This document shows, one piece after another, positions 22,268-23,461 of a stretch of 23,461 nt of DNA. Each line of letters opens with the position of its first letter. Position 1 is the first letter of the stretch. The notes beneath the pieces are model-generated. The model was not told the origin of the DNA, made no database searches, and worked only from the letters and a program-made list of their open reading frames with translations. Source of the DNA: Cellvibrionales bacterium UBA4495 (GTDB lineage: Bacteria; Pseudomonadota; Gammaproteobacteria; Pseudomonadales; Porticoccaceae); the NCBI GenBank assembly GCA_002388905.1, contig DGNJ01000093.1, forward strand, positions 36,353-59,813, given 5' to 3'. A program made the translations under genes and the position numbers.

Positions 22268-23461
22268 TCACGAGAGACGCGGCACTCCCAGCCGATCGAA
22301 GTAGGCAATCGTCAGCACATGATGGATGGCAGACAGACTGTTGTGCCACCAGCGGCGGCTCAGGGCCGCCACGGATTCTGCAACCCAGGAACTCGCGCCT
22401 AAGCGGACCAATTCCCGATAGATCGTCTTGCCCCGTCGCCAGTGCCGGAGGTGGAGCATTCTCAGACGGCGACGTATCCACTCATCCAGTGATCGCCAGA
22501 TGCGTGGTGTTTGGGCCAGCCTGAAGTACCCTTTCCAGCCAAGCAGGTAGCGGCGGAGCTTCTCCACCACTTGCGCCATGCTGCGACCACCCGATCCCCG
22601 GGTCAGTTGCCTGATCCTGAGCTTGAACGCCTGTAACGCCTTGGTTGATACCGCGCGTCGAACGTCGCCATCCCTCCCGTGCCAGAGAGCATAGCCGAGG
22701 AACTTGCGACCGAACACGCTGGTCACCGCACTCTTGGCTTCGTTAATCACCAGGCGCAGCTTCCCATAACAGCGGCGGAGTAACTGCATGACCCGTTTTC
22801 CCGCCTTGTGACTGCGGACGTAGACGTTGCAGTCATCGGCGTAACGAGCGAAGCAGTGCCCCCGGCGTTCCAGTGCTTTATCCACCTCGTCCAGCAGAAC
22901 GTTGGCCAGTAACGGCGACAACGGCCCGCCTTGCGGCGTACCCTCGTGCCGCTCCATGACCACGCCACCATCCATCATGCCCGCGTTCAGATACGCACGA
23001 ACCAGCCGAATGACGCCGGGGTCGTTCACACGCTTCTTCAGTCGGTCGATCAGGATGTCGTGGTTGACCCGGTCGAAGAACTTCGACAGGTCTACATCCA
23101 CCACGATGTGCCGGCCCTGCTGGGCGTAGCCCTGCGCAGCCAGCACGGCGTCGTGGGCCCGACGGCCCGGGCGAAAGCCGTAGCTGTGCTCGCTGAAGGT
23201 GGGATCAATCAGAGGTTGCAGCACTTGCAACAGTGCCTGCTGAATCAGACGATCGGTGACGGTGGGTATACCCAGTTCCCGTTCGCTGCCGTCCGGTTTC
23301 GGGATGCCTACCCGACGAACGGGCTGTGGCCGATAGGCGCCGTCCAGCAGGTGCTGTTTGAGCTCCGGCCACGCCCATCGCAGGTGTTCCGCGGTCTGGA
23401 CAATATCCAACCCGTCCACACCTGCCGCTCCCTTGTTGGCCTTCACGCGCTTCCATGCCCG
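22268..23461 (-). CDS. ltrA: Group II intron-encoded reverse transcriptase/maturase (5'-truncated by window edge)
   Basis: The frame is open to the window edge (RAWKR precedes the first in-window Met), so the N-terminus is missing; 397 codons are visible. Numbering from the Met at 23446, RT blocks are in order: YRPQPVRRVGIPKPDGSERELGIPT-type block (38-62), YGFRPG (89-94), the catalytic DVDLSKFFDRVNHD (117-130), GTPQGGPLSPLLANV (169-183), and YADD (202-205). The maturase (X) domain includes KFLGY, LRRYLLGWKGYFRLAQTP and the terminal AYFDRLGVP motif. There is no HNH endonuclease, as in class C introns, which use nicked or single-stranded targets. The protein helps the intron splice and copies it into new sites. 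Confidence 0.95.
   Translation of the reverse strand, partial: RAWKRVKANKGAAGVDGLDIVQTAEHLRWAWPELKQHLLDGAYRPQPVRRVGIPKPDGSERELGIPTVTDRLIQQALLQVLQPLIDPTFSEHSYGFRPGRRAHDAVLAAQGYAQQGRHIVVDVDLSKFFDRVNHDILIDRLKKRVNDPGVIRLVRAYLNAGMMDGGVVMERHEGTPQGGPLSPLLANVLLDEVDKALERRGHCFARYADDCNVYVRSHKAGKRVMQLLRRCYGKLRLVINEAKSAVTSVFGRKFLGYALWHGRDGDVRRAVSTKALQAFKLRIRQLTRGSGGRSMAQVVEKLRRYLLGWKGYFRLAQTPRIWRSLDEWIRRRLRMLHLRHWRRGKTIYRELVRLGASSWVAESVAALSRRWWHNSLSAIHHVLTIAYFDRLGVPRLS

Larger units (their letters stand above)
22180..23461 (-). mobile_element. Group II intron (IIC-like), 3' part; 5' end lies beyond the window
   Basis: The intron runs on the minus strand. It comprises the reverse transcriptase/maturase gene and, after its stop, domain V (22220-22251) and domain VI (about 22180-22218). 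The proposed 3' end is CCCGAT at 22185-22180, matching the ..CGAT ends I recall for class C introns. The neighbouring crotonase stop is only 44 bp away. The insertion is intergenic and does not disrupt a visible gene. The 5' exon and ribozyme domains I-IV are not in view. Confidence 0.82.

Overview
The window is GC-rich chromosomal DNA from a gammaproteobacterium, most likely a Pseudomonadales-like or marine lineage. The best clues are a fused rlmKL gene divergent from rmf (an arrangement I recall from Pseudomonas), a long-form RMF, the SprT/DUF2288 housekeeping set, and sulfate activation by a Sat-type ATP sulfurylase with a separate CysC. Species cannot be fixed from the sequence alone. I found no rRNA, tRNA, CRISPR array or prophage. 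The only mobile element is a group II intron at the right edge.

Layout, left to right. (1) 168-2849: a large exported protein with a peptidoglycan-binding repeat. (2) 2889-3905 (-): a lipoprotein alpha/beta hydrolase. (3) 4110-7522 (-): a catabolic-looking module of LysR regulator, SDR dehydrogenase and aldehyde dehydrogenase. (4) 7523-8039: a non-coding stretch with dyads and a possible leader peptide, then a GDT1/TMEM165-type cation transporter at 8040-8624. (5) 8802-11453: rlmKL divergent from rmf, with a strong terminator after rmf. (6) 11567-12701 (-): an operon of SprT-like protease, GIY-YIG protein and DUF2288 protein, divergent from a PHP phosphoesterase (rnm/yciV type) at 12750-13571. 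(7) 13661-15191: a small basic protein and ferrochelatase. (8) 15196-17320 (-): a tightly overlapping operon of EamA-type exporter, Cys-rich secreted protein and small lipoprotein. (9) 17428-18330 (-): a YeiE-like LysR regulator divergent from a sulfate-activation operon (+): cysC, sat, DHH phosphoesterase, crotonase (18461-22135). (10) 22180-23461 (-): the 3' part of a group IIC-type intron with its reverse transcriptase/maturase and domains V-VI.

The most coherent biology is in the right third. CysC and Sat make PAPS; reduction of PAPS releases pAp, which must be removed. The DHH protein in the same operon has the architecture of NrnA-type pAp phosphatases. The LysR gene facing the operon resembles YeiE, a sulfite-responsive regulator, and a T-N11-A dyad lies between them. 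A second enzyme able to hydrolyse 3',5'-bisphosphates, the PHP protein, is also in the window. I did not find a clearly new defence, toxin or mobile system. The less explained items are the 893-residue cell-wall protein, the EamA/Cys-rich/lipoprotein operon, possible back-to-back leaderless promoters, and several small repeat structures at gene ends.
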